Part shown: piece after piece, positions 18,121 to 26,575 of the stretch
How positions within the stretch are numbered: the stretch's first letter is position 1
Layout: each line of letters opens with the position of its first letter
NCBI RefSeq assembly: GCF_007991275.1
Contig: NZ_BJYA01000011.1
Coordinates: 98,337 to 162,336 of the forward strand
Direction: 5' to 3'
Length of the DNA: 64,000 nt
DNA from: Alkalibacillus haloalkaliphilus
Lineage (GTDB): Bacteria > Bacillota > Bacilli > Bacillales > Alkalibacillaceae
Program-made: the position numbers and the translations under genes
Notes under the pieces: generated by a model
What the model was told of the DNA's origin: nothing
Seen by the model: only the letters and a program-made list of their open reading frames with translations
Databases searched by the model: none

Positions 18121-19257
18121 TTACCCCATTACTTTTTCATACTTGGACATAATCTTTTTAAAAGCAGAAATAAAAGCATTAATATCATCTTGGCTTTGAT
18201 TAGCATTCATGCTTACTCTAACTGCTGCTGAAGCATCTTCATCTGTTTTCCCACATGCTTTTAAAACATGGCTAGCTTCATTTTGACGGGAAGAACAAGC
18301 TGACTTCGTTGAAACAACTACCCCTTCATCACTAAAAGCATGGATTAACACTTCTGGTTTAAAGTTTTGAACAGAAAAGTTTAAAATATGATGTGCGCCG
18401 TGTTTTGGAGAATTAATTGTAACTTGAAGATAATTCTTAAGCTCTTCTCTTATAGTTTGATTTAATTCTTGAAGTTGATGATAGTTTTTTTGTTCTTCCA
18501 ATGCTAAACGGATCGCCTTAGCTAAGGAGACTGCATTAGCTACATTTTCCGTCCCAGGTCGAACACGATCTTCTTGAGCGCCACCATGTTGTAATGGTGA
18601 TAGGCTGATATGTTGCTTTTTTATTAAGCACGCAGAACCTTTAAGTCCATGAATTTTATGACCTGAAATTGTTATTAAATCGATTCCTTTATGACCATAA
18701 GGGATCGTAATTTTACCAAAACCTTGAACATGGTCAACGTGAAATAACACAGTAGGATATTGTTCAACTATTTCAGCTAGTTTCTCTATTGGTTGAACAC
18801 TTCCAATTTCATTATTCACATGCATAATTGTAATTAAAATAGTGTCTGGACGAATCGCCTCTTTAACATCATTTACTGACACTTCACCCTTGTCGTTTAC
18901 TGGCAAATAAGTAATCTCATAACCCATTTGCTCAAGATGGCGACAAGTTTCTAATACTGATGGGTGTTCAATTTGAGTCGTAATTATGTGTTTTCCACGA
19001 TTTTTATATTGTTCTGCTACGCCTTTGATTGCTAAATTATTACTTTCAGTGCCCCCTGAAGTGAAGACAACCTCTTGTGATCCAACTCCTAATAAGTCAG
19101 CTATTTGTTGACGTGATTTTGTTAACAAGTCTTCTACTTGACCACCCATTCGATGAATTGATGAAGGGTTTGCAAAATATTTCGAAGACACGGTGTGAAA
19201 CGTCTTTAAAACATCTTCATGAGGTTTTGTAGTAGCACTATTGTCTAAATATATCAT
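18121..19257 (-). CDS. nifZ: Cysteine desulfurase, ThiI partner (NifS/IscS type)
   Basis: 378 aa PLP enzyme of the class V fold. Visible features: GGTESNN (68-74), the PLP lysine K201 in SGHKIHGLKG, and the sulfur-accepting Cys321 in KSACSSRQ. The short segment around the Cys is of the type II/NifS-like IscS group. It supplies persulfide sulfur to ThiI, the next gene, as the B. subtilis NifZ-ThiI pair does (known). The start has AAGGGG but with a long spacer of about 12 bases. Confidence 0.92.
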   Translation of the reverse strand: MIYLDNSATTKPHEDVLKTFHTVSSKYFANPSSIHRMGGQVEDLLTKSRQQIADLLGVGSQEVVFTSGGTESNNLAIKGVAEQYKNRGKHIITTQIEHPSVLETCRHLEQMGYEITYLPVNDKGEVSVNDVKEAIRPDTILITIMHVNNEIGSVQPIEKLAEIVEQYPTVLFHVDHVQGFGKITIPYGHKGIDLITISGHKIHGLKGSACLIKKQHISLSPLQHGGAQEDRVRPGTENVANAVSLAKAIRLALEEQKNYHQLQELNQTIREELKNYLQVTINSPKHGAHHILNFSVQNFKPEVLIHAFSDEGVVVSTKSACSSRQNEASHVLKACGKTDEDASAAVRVSMNANQSQDDINAFISAFKKIMSKYEKVMG

Positions 19258-19341
19258 CGGTTCGATAAACCCCTTTTAGTCAGTATCCATCGAGTAATCA
19301 TACCATAATAAAGGATTAATATTCAATTAATTGGTAGGTGT

Positions 19342-19384
19342 AAAAAGATGAAGCCACCTCTTAAAATTCTGAGACGGCTTCATC
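19342..19384 (-). terminator. Terminator overlapping the end of the 123-aa gene
   Basis: GATGAAGCC and GGCTTCATC form a 9-bp stem followed by TTTTT on the minus strand. The upstream arm is made by the last codons (Asp-Glu-Ala) of the gene at 19361. Confidence 0.82.
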
Positions 19385-19732
19385 AACTTCTTCAAATATT
19401 TGAAGTAAATCATCAATTGAAACATTTTGTTCTTCAGTACTAAAATAACCTCTCCAAGGGTCAAGAGATGAATCATCAATTAATTCTAATTCATGTCTAA
19501 TTTCATTATTTAACGTGCCATGCTCTTCACTCTCGCTCGGTTCATGCGTACTTAAATTAGCATTTAACACCAATGCTTTGTCGCTCATTTTATAACTTAA
19601 CGTTATTTCCTTGGAAATATGATGATTTTTAGCAGTATATGTCGGTTGGTTGACATCGACCCACATCACAATAACAACCGCCCAAGTCGCTAAAAATAAA
19701 ACACTACTTAACACGACAATTATTCGTTCCAT
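19361..19732 (-). CDS. Small membrane-anchored acidic protein, function unknown
   Basis: 123 aa. One N-terminal hydrophobic segment (about 4-24) would anchor it with the acidic remainder outside; no lipobox is present. The soluble part is rich in E, D and S (STHEPSESEEHGTLNNEI) and ends in a predicted acidic helix. I recognise no family. It starts 15 bases downstream of the ezrA stop with AGGAGTGA as its site, so it forms an operon with ezrA and ends at a terminator that overlaps its last codons. A link to septation is only inferred from this context. Confidence 0.7.
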   Translation of the reverse strand: MERIIVVLSSVLFLATWAVVIVMWVDVNQPTYTAKNHHISKEITLSYKMSDKALVLNANLSTHEPSESEEHGTLNNEIRHELELIDDSSLDPWRGYFSTEEQNVSIDDLLQIFEEVDEAVSEF

Positions 19733-19747
19733 CTACATCACTCCTAT

Positions 19748-21442
19748 TTATGATGCAGTTAACTTTAGCTGATCCTCAATCTTTTTGAGAGCACCAGGTT
19801 CCACTTCTTCTAATGCTTGACTAGCCTGTTCTAAAGCTGTTTCATAATCATTTCTTCTAAAGTGGTCTTCAGCTTCTGCAATTTTTGCAGCTAACACAGG
19901 ATAACTGCTTCTATAACGGTTTGCATATTGAATGACATATTCAGCAAACTCAGCTTGTTCCAAGATTAGATTAGTTTGTTCTACTGCCCTAGCGACACAT
20001 TTATCCGCTTCTTCTAACACTCTGGATACCTCATCCACATCAAGCGGTTGCTCATTTACTTTTTCATTGGACTGCTCAATTAGATCACGTGCTTGATTAA
20101 CTAAATCAATAATATAATTCGGTATTCCAGGTAAATTACTTTTTTGTAATTTTTGACGGACGTTAATTATTTTTTGTTTTAGATCATTAATTTGCTCTCT
20201 AGAGTTCAACTCATCTTTTCTTAAATTGTAAAGGTGAGCGTCAAACTTAGATTGCTTTTCTTCCCAAGCTTCAAAATCTTTCTGCCACTCTTCTAGGTCT
20301 AACCTAATAGAAGAGTAAGGTTGTTCTTCATGTGTAATCATTGACTTGATTCTTGTTGCCTTCTTACTCAACTGGTCTAGATTTTTTTCAAGCTCATACT
20401 GTTCTTCATATTTTTCATCTTTTAAGTGATAGTTCTCTTTTACAGCCATTACATTTTCCTTGGTTGCTGCAAAAGATTCATTAGCTTTATCTACTTTCTC
20501 ATCAAGTAACGGCTGCTTTTGCATAACAAAATTTTTGTCAAACGCTTCTTTTTCAAGTTGGTCATAAATCTCAATCATTCTCGACCTAATTTGTTCGATT
20601 TGGTTTTCAACGCCGTCATCGATCCCTTTATTCAACTGTTCTACTATTGCAAGCAATGTTTCGTGATGAGTTTGAATTTCTTTCTCCACCCCAAGGTGTT
20701 GAACTCTAAACCCATCATCTTTCATTTCTTTAACACCATTTTGTAGTTGATCTAGTTCTTCAGGTAATGTGTGCTTACACATTCGATATAGATCTGGGAA
20801 CACGTTAACTTTACGATCCAATTCGTGTAAACGAGATTTCACATTATGTATTAGCTCTTGAGCTTCTGTATAATTCCCAGAGTTTGTCAATTCCTCATAC
20901 TGGTTCATATCGTTTTGTAAATCATCTAATTCAACTTCAAATACTACTTCAGCTTTACCGAGTTGATATCCATTTTGAAGAACTTTTTTACGAACTTCAC
21001 TAATACGAGGGTGGAGCTTTTCCGCTTCTTCTCGACTGTCTTGCTCTGAATGAAGTAAACGATCAACTTCTTCAAATATGTCATCAATTGTTTGTTCAAC
21101 CTTATACAACTTTTGTTCTACTGTTTTTAATGTACGGGATGCTTTGCCAAATTTATATTTTTCAGCTGCTTCTTCAGCATCTAACAAAAACTCTTCTACT
21201 TCAGTAAACACATAATCATTTATTTCATCCCATTCATTACGCCAAGACTCAAACAGTTCTTCTGTTTCGCCAGTTAGATTTAAATGTCTAACTTTCCCTA
21301 ATTCATCAGCAACTTGGCGACTCATCAGTTGGACTTTCCATTGCTCTAGCTTGTCCACACTGTTATACACTTTCCTTCTCATAATAACGCCAACTAATAT
21401 AAAAGCAATAACAACTACTAGTATACCTATGATGTACTCCAT
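19748..21442 (-). CDS. ezrA: Septation ring formation regulator EzrA
   Basis: 564 aa, very close to the B. subtilis length. One N-terminal transmembrane helix (about 4-21) is followed by an entirely helical, charged cytoplasmic rod (spectrin-like repeats) with many E, K, Q and L residues. EzrA binds FtsZ, limits extra Z rings and links to PBP1 (family knowledge). Position between the thiI region and refZ/rpsD agrees with B. subtilis. It is followed by a small membrane protein gene in the same transcript. Confidence 0.93.
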   Translation of the reverse strand: MEYIIGILVVVIAFILVGVIMRRKVYNSVDKLEQWKVQLMSRQVADELGKVRHLNLTGETEELFESWRNEWDEINDYVFTEVEEFLLDAEEAAEKYKFGKASRTLKTVEQKLYKVEQTIDDIFEEVDRLLHSEQDSREEAEKLHPRISEVRKKVLQNGYQLGKAEVVFEVELDDLQNDMNQYEELTNSGNYTEAQELIHNVKSRLHELDRKVNVFPDLYRMCKHTLPEELDQLQNGVKEMKDDGFRVQHLGVEKEIQTHHETLLAIVEQLNKGIDDGVENQIEQIRSRMIEIYDQLEKEAFDKNFVMQKQPLLDEKVDKANESFAATKENVMAVKENYHLKDEKYEEQYELEKNLDQLSKKATRIKSMITHEEQPYSSIRLDLEEWQKDFEAWEEKQSKFDAHLYNLRKDELNSREQINDLKQKIINVRQKLQKSNLPGIPNYIIDLVNQARDLIEQSNEKVNEQPLDVDEVSRVLEEADKCVARAVEQTNLILEQAEFAEYVIQYANRYRSSYPVLAAKIAEAEDHFRRNDYETALEQASQALEEVEPGALKKIEDQLKLTAS

Positions 21443-21577
21443 CGAAAGCCCCCCTCACAAATCATTTCCGAACATATACTTATATACCATATAATATCAT
21501 GTTTAAAACGCGATTTGCTAAAATAATTGTAAATTTATAAGAAATTATGTCTAACGAGTATATCGGCAAACATTTGA

Positions 21578-22165
21578 TTAAATAAACCATTTTTTTAATA
21601 CATCAATGTAAGCATTAACAAAAACAGGACGACTAGCATCCCAATCATAGTCTTTCTTCCACTCATTGCCGAATGTAAATGGTGCATTGATCAGGCTTTT
21701 AAACTGTATGTAAAAAGCTTCTTTCTCCATTGTATTAAAATTATATTGCTTTGTTATTTGTTCGACAATCCACTTAAAGAAATAAGTCTCTTTTGCCACA
21801 TAAGTTGAAAACAGCTCTCTAATAAAAATGTTATCCAAAGATAATTCTCGTTGAATGAAACAAGTGAATTGAAAATGGCGTTCCTTATAATGTATAATTT
21901 CCTCAATTACTTGATACAAGTTTTCTGGTGTATCAATTGGTTGATGCTCCATCAAATAATCTAGTATTGCTAAATAATTCTCATAATAGTCGACCGTCAT
22001 TTGTTCCAGTAGACCTTGTTTATTTTTAAAGTAATAACTAATCAAAGATACATTGACATTAGCTTGTTCGGTAATAGCACGTGTCGATGTTCCTTTGAAA
22101 CCATTATAATAAAACAGCTGACTAGCTGCTTGCATGATCTTATCTTTACTAGTTAGTTCTGACAT
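21578..22165 (-). CDS. refZ: TetR-family forespore DNA-capture regulator RefZ
   Basis: 195 aa. The N-terminal TetR helix-turn-helix reads TRAITEQANVNVSLISYYFK (about 28-47). The C-terminal half is helical. RefZ (YttP) is a Spo0A-induced TetR-like protein that binds near-origin motifs and positions the division septum during sporulation (family knowledge). Its location next to ytsP-rpsD and ezrA supports orthology. AGAGGTGA lies before the ATG. Divergent from ytsP. I did not find an obvious RefZ-binding palindrome nearby. Confidence 0.82.
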   Translation of the reverse strand: MSELTSKDKIMQAASQLFYYNGFKGTSTRAITEQANVNVSLISYYFKNKQGLLEQMTVDYYENYLAILDYLMEHQPIDTPENLYQVIEEIIHYKERHFQFTCFIQRELSLDNIFIRELFSTYVAKETYFFKWIVEQITKQYNFNTMEKEAFYIQFKSLINAPFTFGNEWKKDYDWDASRPVFVNAYIDVLKKWFI

Positions 22166-22245
22166 GCAATCACCTCTTATAACCTATTATTCGACGATTT
22201 TAGCAAAAAACCTTTTAAAAATTAAACAAAAAAGGAGATTTTTCT

Positions 22246-22725
22246 ATGTTTGAAGTACAGCATTACAACGGAACGAGAGAAGAAAATTACGAACAACTGA
22301 TCAATCAACTAAATGCACTCTTAGAAGGTGAAGATAGCGTGACTGCTAACTTAGCCAATGCGAGCGCAATATTAAATCAGTTTCTAAACGATGTTAACTG
22401 GGTTGGCTTTTACACAATGGAAAACGGAGAGCTTGTATTAGGTCCATTCCAAGGCCTTCCAGCTTGTGTCAAAATCCCTAATGGACGAGGCGTTTGCGGT
22501 ACAGCTACAGCAGAACGATCTACTCAACTAGTACCAGACGTACATGAATTCCCTGGACACATTGCTTGTGATGCTCAAAGCCAATCTGAAATCGTTGTTC
22601 CAATTATTAAAGACGATGAGATCTTTGGTGTGCTAGATATCGATGCCCCGATTAAAAATCGCTTTGATGAAGTCGATCAAGAGTATTTAGAGAAATTTGT
22701 TGAAACGCTAAAGAAACACATTTAA
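22246..22725 (+). CDS. ytsP: GAF-domain free methionine-(R)-sulfoxide reductase YtsP
   Basis: 159-aa single GAF domain. The fRMsr signature is complete: GPFQGLPACVKI with C74, GRGVCGTA with C84, and HIACDAQSQSEIVVP with C108. These three cysteines bind and reduce free Met-R-sulfoxide using thioredoxin (family knowledge). Site AAAGGAG before the ATG. Located directly upstream of the rpsD promoter, as in B. subtilis. Confidence 0.93.
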   Translation: MFEVQHYNGTREENYEQLINQLNALLEGEDSVTANLANASAILNQFLNDVNWVGFYTMENGELVLGPFQGLPACVKIPNGRGVCGTATAERSTQLVPDVHEFPGHIACDAQSQSEIVVPIIKDDEIFGVLDIDAPIKNRFDEVDQEYLEKFVETLKKHI

Positions 22726-22748
22726 TTATAAGTTTTATAGTTAAATCC

Positions 22749-22777
22749 TTGACTATAAACTTAATACATCATATAAT
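22749..22777 (+). promoter_or_regulatory. Strong sigma-A promoter of rpsD
   Basis: TTGACT and a perfect TATAAT are separated by exactly 17 bases. Transcription should start near 22784, giving a leader of about 190 bases. Confidence 0.88.
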
Positions 22778-22783
22778 ATCTTT

Positions 22784-22956
22784 TGTGTAAAATAAAAGGC
22801 AGCCTCGGTGGACTTGCTATGTCTTGCATTTTGTACCTCTAGGAAATGAGGTGTATCGCGTAACTCTCTGCTGCTGGAGCGAAGGTACATGAAAGCAAAA
22901 TGCGCATAGTCCGGGACACGGTATACTGTTTTTATTTTATGCAAATAAAATAAAAA
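22784..22956 (+). promoter_or_regulatory. rpsD mRNA leader, probable S4 autoregulatory element
   Basis: A compact folded leader precedes rpsD. Visible pairings: GGAC..CTATG with CATAGTCC, GCATTTT (22826-22832) with AAAATGC (22897-22903), GTACCT (22833-22838) with AGGTAC (22883-22888), and a local CCTC..GAGG hairpin. Ribosomal protein S4 represses its own gene through such a leader in B. subtilis (known). A separate AU-only hairpin (22929-22940 with 22945-22956, loop GCAA) ends right before the ribosome-binding site. Confidence 0.75.
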
Positions 22957-22971
22957 AAGGAGGAGACGCTC

Positions 22972-23574
22972 GTGGCACGTTTCACAGGCTCTCTTTGGAA
23001 GAAATCTCGCCGTTACGGCATTTCTCTTTCAGGTACAGGTAAAGAATTAGAAAAGCGCCCTTACGCTCCAGGCCAACATGGTCCTACTCAGCGTAAAAAA
23101 CTTACTGAATATGGTCTTCAGTTACAAGAAAAGCAAAAACTTCGTTATATGTTCGGTTTAACTGAACGTCAATTCCGTCGTATTTTTGACGATGCAGCAA
23201 AAATGCGCGGTGTACATGGTGAAAACTTCATGATTATTTTAGAATCACGTTTAGACAACCTAGTATACCGTTCAGGTTTAGCTCGTACTCGTCGTCAAGC
23301 TCGTCAGCTTGTAACTCATGGTCACATCACTTTAGATGGTAGTCGTGTAGACATCCCATCTTACCGTGTGAAGCCAGGTACTGTAATTGGTGTTCGTGAA
23401 AAATCACAAAACCTAGACATCATCAACGAAGCACTAGAAGTTAACAACTTCGTACCTGAATATATTACGTTAGATGCGGATAAGAAAGAAGCTACTTACA
23501 ACCGCTACCCAGAACGTTCTGAGCTTTCTTCAGAAATTAATGAAGCTCTTATCGTTGAGTGGTACTCAAGATAA
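22972..23574 (+). CDS. rpsD: 30S ribosomal protein S4
   Basis: 200 aa, the standard length for Bacillus S4. Starts [20 protein letters not shown] and carries the S4 RNA-binding domain (about 92-155, [20 protein letters not shown]). A primary 16S rRNA-binding protein that nucleates 30S assembly; it also represses its own synthesis. Translation starts at GTG behind AAAGGAGGAG. Base usage at third positions is T-rich, typical of a highly expressed gene here. A 16-bp terminator follows. Confidence 0.98.
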   Translation: MARFTGSLWKKSRRYGISLSGTGKELEKRPYAPGQHGPTQRKKLTEYGLQLQEKQKLRYMFGLTERQFRRIFDDAAKMRGVHGENFMIILESRLDNLVYRSGLARTRRQARQLVTHGHITLDGSRVDIPSYRVKPGTVIGVREKSQNLDIINEALEVNNFVPEYITLDADKKEATYNRYPERSELSSEINEALIVEWYSR

Positions 23575-23585
23575 GACTTACAACG

Positions 23586-23624
23586 AAAACATCCAAACCA
23601 TTCGATGGTTTGGATGTTTTTTGT
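23586..23624 (+). terminator. Terminator of rpsD
   Basis: A perfect 16-bp stem (AAAACATCCAAACCAT and its complement) with a TCG loop, followed by a T run. It stands five bases before the end of the convergent metalloprotease gene and may serve both. Confidence 0.95.
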
Positions 23625-23628
23625 TATC

Positions 23629-24792
23629 TTAATACCTATTCCCATCTTCTAATGATAAGTTATAAAAGTTCTCTAAAATCTCAGTTCTTAACTCAACAAG
23701 CTCATCGAACTGATAGAAGAAACTAACCTTGTCATATTTCACTCTATCTCCTGTTTCAACTCTATCGCTGTCTAAAAATACAAAAAACGCAAAGCTTTCA
23801 GCAATATCTTCTTCAGGTGCTGTGCCTTGATACGTATTAAAGAAATGGTTTTCATTCTTCTCAAAGAACTCTCGGTAGTCATCCGATTCTTCACTCCAGT
23901 CAATAGCTTCATACTCTTCTAGCAGGTCTGACCAGAATAAACCAACGAATTGATTCATATAACTATCTTCTTTTGCACAACCATAAACAGTGAGATACTC
24001 TTCGCATAAGGAAGGGTCATCTTCATAAAGTCCATTACTATAATCAATTTCACTACTATTAAGTGTTAAGTAATGACCAAATTCATGAATTAAAATTACT
24101 TTCACAGGAGTATCATAATCTCCGACATATTGTGAAAGAACTAAACTAAGAATTTCAGAGTCATCAGGTGGTCTATAGATCGCTAATAACTGTTGTTCTT
24201 GTGCATCTAACCAGTATACTCGCTCTAATGTAGGCCTGAATTCGTTTGGGATGACCGAAGAGAACACATACCAATACGCCATTAACGTTTCTTTCCCTCT
24301 CGCTAAATCATCTTGTGGTCCCGCAAACTCGTCCTCATATTCTTCAGCATAATCTAAAAGCTCTAAATCGACCAAGTCACCTTCATCACCAACTTCGAAA
24401 TAAAAAACATCTTCCCAATCATCCCGCTCTTGTTGGATTGGAAAATAAAACTGTGTTTGATCGTAGTTTAAATCAAAAGATAAATGGTCATTAATCACCT
24501 CTAAAAAACAATCTCCCCGCTCAATAACTTCATCAACTTCATAACAGCCTTCCCCATCTTCCTCGAATATATCACTTCTCATCAATGGGCGATAAGCTCT
24601 GATCATAAAATCTGATGGGTCATACTCAAAGTCGACTAATTTACTTTCTTCGTCCTCTTCACTCGCACCTTCATCTTCATTATGTAGATCTGCATCCTGA
24701 ACTTCTTCAGAATTAGGCTCACCTTGAAAAATAATAATTAACAGGGTAGTTATAATCACAACAACAAGGCCCGAAATTACAACTTTCCTCAC
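23629..24792 (-). CDS. Membrane-anchored acidic HExxH metalloprotease, unknown family
   Basis: 387 aa from a GTG at 24792 (GAGGTGAT four bases upstream). An N-terminal hydrophobic segment (about 2-22) without a lipobox acts as anchor or signal peptide, followed by a highly acidic linker. HEFGH at 236-240 is a zinc-binding HExxH motif. A downstream EEDIAESF (326-333) can supply the third Glu ligand as in gluzincins. Four cysteines in two pairs (83/95 and 263/272) suggest disulfides, so the domain should be outside the cell. The product has an extreme excess of D and E. No family recognised; substrate unknown. Lies downstream of a MurE-like gene but has separate transcription. Confidence 0.75.
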   Translation of the reverse strand: MRKVVISGLVVVIITTLLIIIFQGEPNSEEVQDADLHNEDEGASEEDEESKLVDFEYDPSDFMIRAYRPLMRSDIFEEDGEGCYEVDEVIERGDCFLEVINDHLSFDLNYDQTQFYFPIQQERDDWEDVFYFEVGDEGDLVDLELLDYAEEYEDEFAGPQDDLARGKETLMAYWYVFSSVIPNEFRPTLERVYWLDAQEQQLLAIYRPPDDSEILSLVLSQYVGDYDTPVKVILIHEFGHYLTLNSSEIDYSNGLYEDDPSLCEEYLTVYGCAKEDSYMNQFVGLFWSDLLEEYEAIDWSEESDDYREFFEKNENHFFNTYQGTAPEEDIAESFAFFVFLDSDRVETGDRVKYDKVSFFYQFDELVELRTEILENFYNLSLEDGNRY

Positions 24793-24880
24793 ACTTATCA
24801 CCTCTTTTTTGGGGATATTATACCATTAATACTCAAATACTGAATATGAGAATATTCAAAATTTTGTTAGTTACTAAAAA

Positions 24881-24920
24881 GAAAACAGTCTTATTAGTTA
24901 TTTAATACTAATAAGACTGT
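24881..24920 (-). terminator. Terminator overlapping the end of the MurE-like gene
   Basis: A perfect 14-bp stem (ACAGTCTTATTAGT / ACTAATAAGACTGT), followed on the minus strand by TTTTCTTTTT. The last four codons and the stop of the gene form the upstream arm. Confidence 0.9.
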
Positions 24921-26380
24921 TCTACTGATAATAGCTTCTTTAAATAATCAATCGTTTCTTGGTCTGTATTCGTATTAAGTTCATTAGATTGTTGGTAACT
25001 TTTATGACCTTGGCCTGTGATGACGACCCAGTCACCTTCTTCTGCTTTCAAAACCGCTTCTTTAATTGCGCTAACCCGCCCAGTCAATACTTTGATTTGA
25101 TCTGAACCAAACTCAATTTGATACTTATGAAGCTCTTCATTCATTTCATTTTCTGTTAAATGATCTAAATCACCTGTAGTCAATATTGTTAAGTCACTTT
25201 GCTCCAATGAATGTTTAACCATATCTTCTCTTTTACTCTCATCACGGTTCGCTTTAAAAGCAAGTACATGAATTAGTTTATTTGGTTTAGCTTCATTGAT
25301 TGTTAGTAGGACTTCTTTTACCGCATCAGGTGTGTGTGCATAATCGACAACAACTTTTGATCCTGTTGGTAACTTAGATTGTTCAAATCTACCTGGGACT
25401 CCAGGGAAATTAGACACGATTTCTTTTAACTGTGCTGGGGATTTTACAATGAGATCTACTGTCGTATAGGCTAGAGCGAGGTTATATAAGTTATGTATAC
25501 CAAGCATCTGCCAATTTAATTGATAAGACTTATGTTTATAATGCACGGTAACACTAGGTTCACCAACGCTCACTAAGTCTTTCATCACAACATTTGAACT
25601 TAACTGTTTCCCAACGCCTGTACAGTTTAAATCTTTTGCATTCAATTCTCGGCACAACCGTGCTCCCCATTCATTATCAACATTCACTACTGCTTGACCA
25701 TGAGACTTGAGTTGGTTAAATAACTTTTTCTTTACTTGATAATAGTCTTCCATACTTTCATGATAATCTAAATGTTCATACGTTAAATTTGTAAATACCG
25801 CATAATCAAACTCCACACCCGCTAAACGGTGTTGTGCCAAACCATGAGATGAAACTTCAATTACGATGACATCATCTTTACTATTATAGAAATGCTTATA
25901 CAACTCTAAAACACTCGGAGTTGTTTGAGCATTCTCATAAACAGTAGAATTTATAATACAATTTGCTGTACCAATCAAGGAAGTATTCATATTACTTTGT
26001 TCTAGTAAATAATGAATTAAGTGGCTCGTTGTCGTTTTACCATTAGTTCCAGTAACGCCTATTACGGTTTTCCCTTTTAATGGATTGTCATAGAATTGCT
26101 TCGCTAGCTCTCCTAACGCTTTACGACTACTTTTCACTTTTATATATGGGACGGTAAGATGATTGAGACTCTCCTCACCAACTACTGCGATCGCCCCTTT
26201 GTTAACCGCTTCTTCAATAAATTCATGGCCATCAATAGCATAACCTTTTACAGCAACGAAAATTGAGCCCTCTTTCACCTTACGCGAATCATCAACAATA
26301 TTAACCACATTGATACGGTCAACAGTTTCTGATATATGTTCATATTCTAATTGACTTAATATCTTTTTGGCTTCAACCAT
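24908..26380 (-). CDS. MurE-like Mur ligase, divergent amino-acid site
   Basis: 490 aa with the three Mur-ligase domains. The ATP loop VTGTNGKTTT is at 109-118; NAQTTPS, SSHGLAQHRL and the lysine expected to be carbamylated (YYQVKKKLF) are kept; the C-terminal domain has VVDYAHTPDA. The part that selects the third amino acid is changed: GGxRDxxKR reads FKANRDESKR, and the DNPR (diaminopimelate) or DNPA (lysine) motif is replaced by GDLDH. It is also outside the mra cluster where murE normally sits. It may be a paralogue with another amino acid or peptide substrate. GGAG lies about 12 bases before the ATG. Confidence 0.82.
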   Translation of the reverse strand: MVEAKKILSQLEYEHISETVDRINVVNIVDDSRKVKEGSIFVAVKGYAIDGHEFIEEAVNKGAIAVVGEESLNHLTVPYIKVKSSRKALGELAKQFYDNPLKGKTVIGVTGTNGKTTTSHLIHYLLEQSNMNTSLIGTANCIINSTVYENAQTTPSVLELYKHFYNSKDDVIVIEVSSHGLAQHRLAGVEFDYAVFTNLTYEHLDYHESMEDYYQVKKKLFNQLKSHGQAVVNVDNEWGARLCRELNAKDLNCTGVGKQLSSNVVMKDLVSVGEPSVTVHYKHKSYQLNWQMLGIHNLYNLALAYTTVDLIVKSPAQLKEIVSNFPGVPGRFEQSKLPTGSKVVVDYAHTPDAVKEVLLTINEAKPNKLIHVLAFKANRDESKREDMVKHSLEQSDLTILTTGDLDHLTENEMNEELHKYQIEFGSDQIKVLTGRVSAIKEAVLKAEEGDWVVITGQGHKSYQQSNELNTNTDQETIDYLKKLLSVEQSY

Positions 26381-26575
26381 AGTTATTATGCTCCTAATAG
26401 AAAAGTGTGCGTATCATTGTACTAAAACATTTACCTAAATTGATATAGATAAAACTGATTAAATTGAACCAATTTTATTATGTGCAATTTATTATGAAAA
26501 TATAGTTGTCTTTAACTATAATCCAAAGCACTTATTTGATATAATTTTATAGGAATAATTATAGAGGGGGATTAG

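Noticed and set aside
22753..22944. Minus-strand ORF of 63 codons before rpsD
   Set aside because: It lies opposite the rpsD promoter and structured leader; the structure explains the sequence and no start signal is present.
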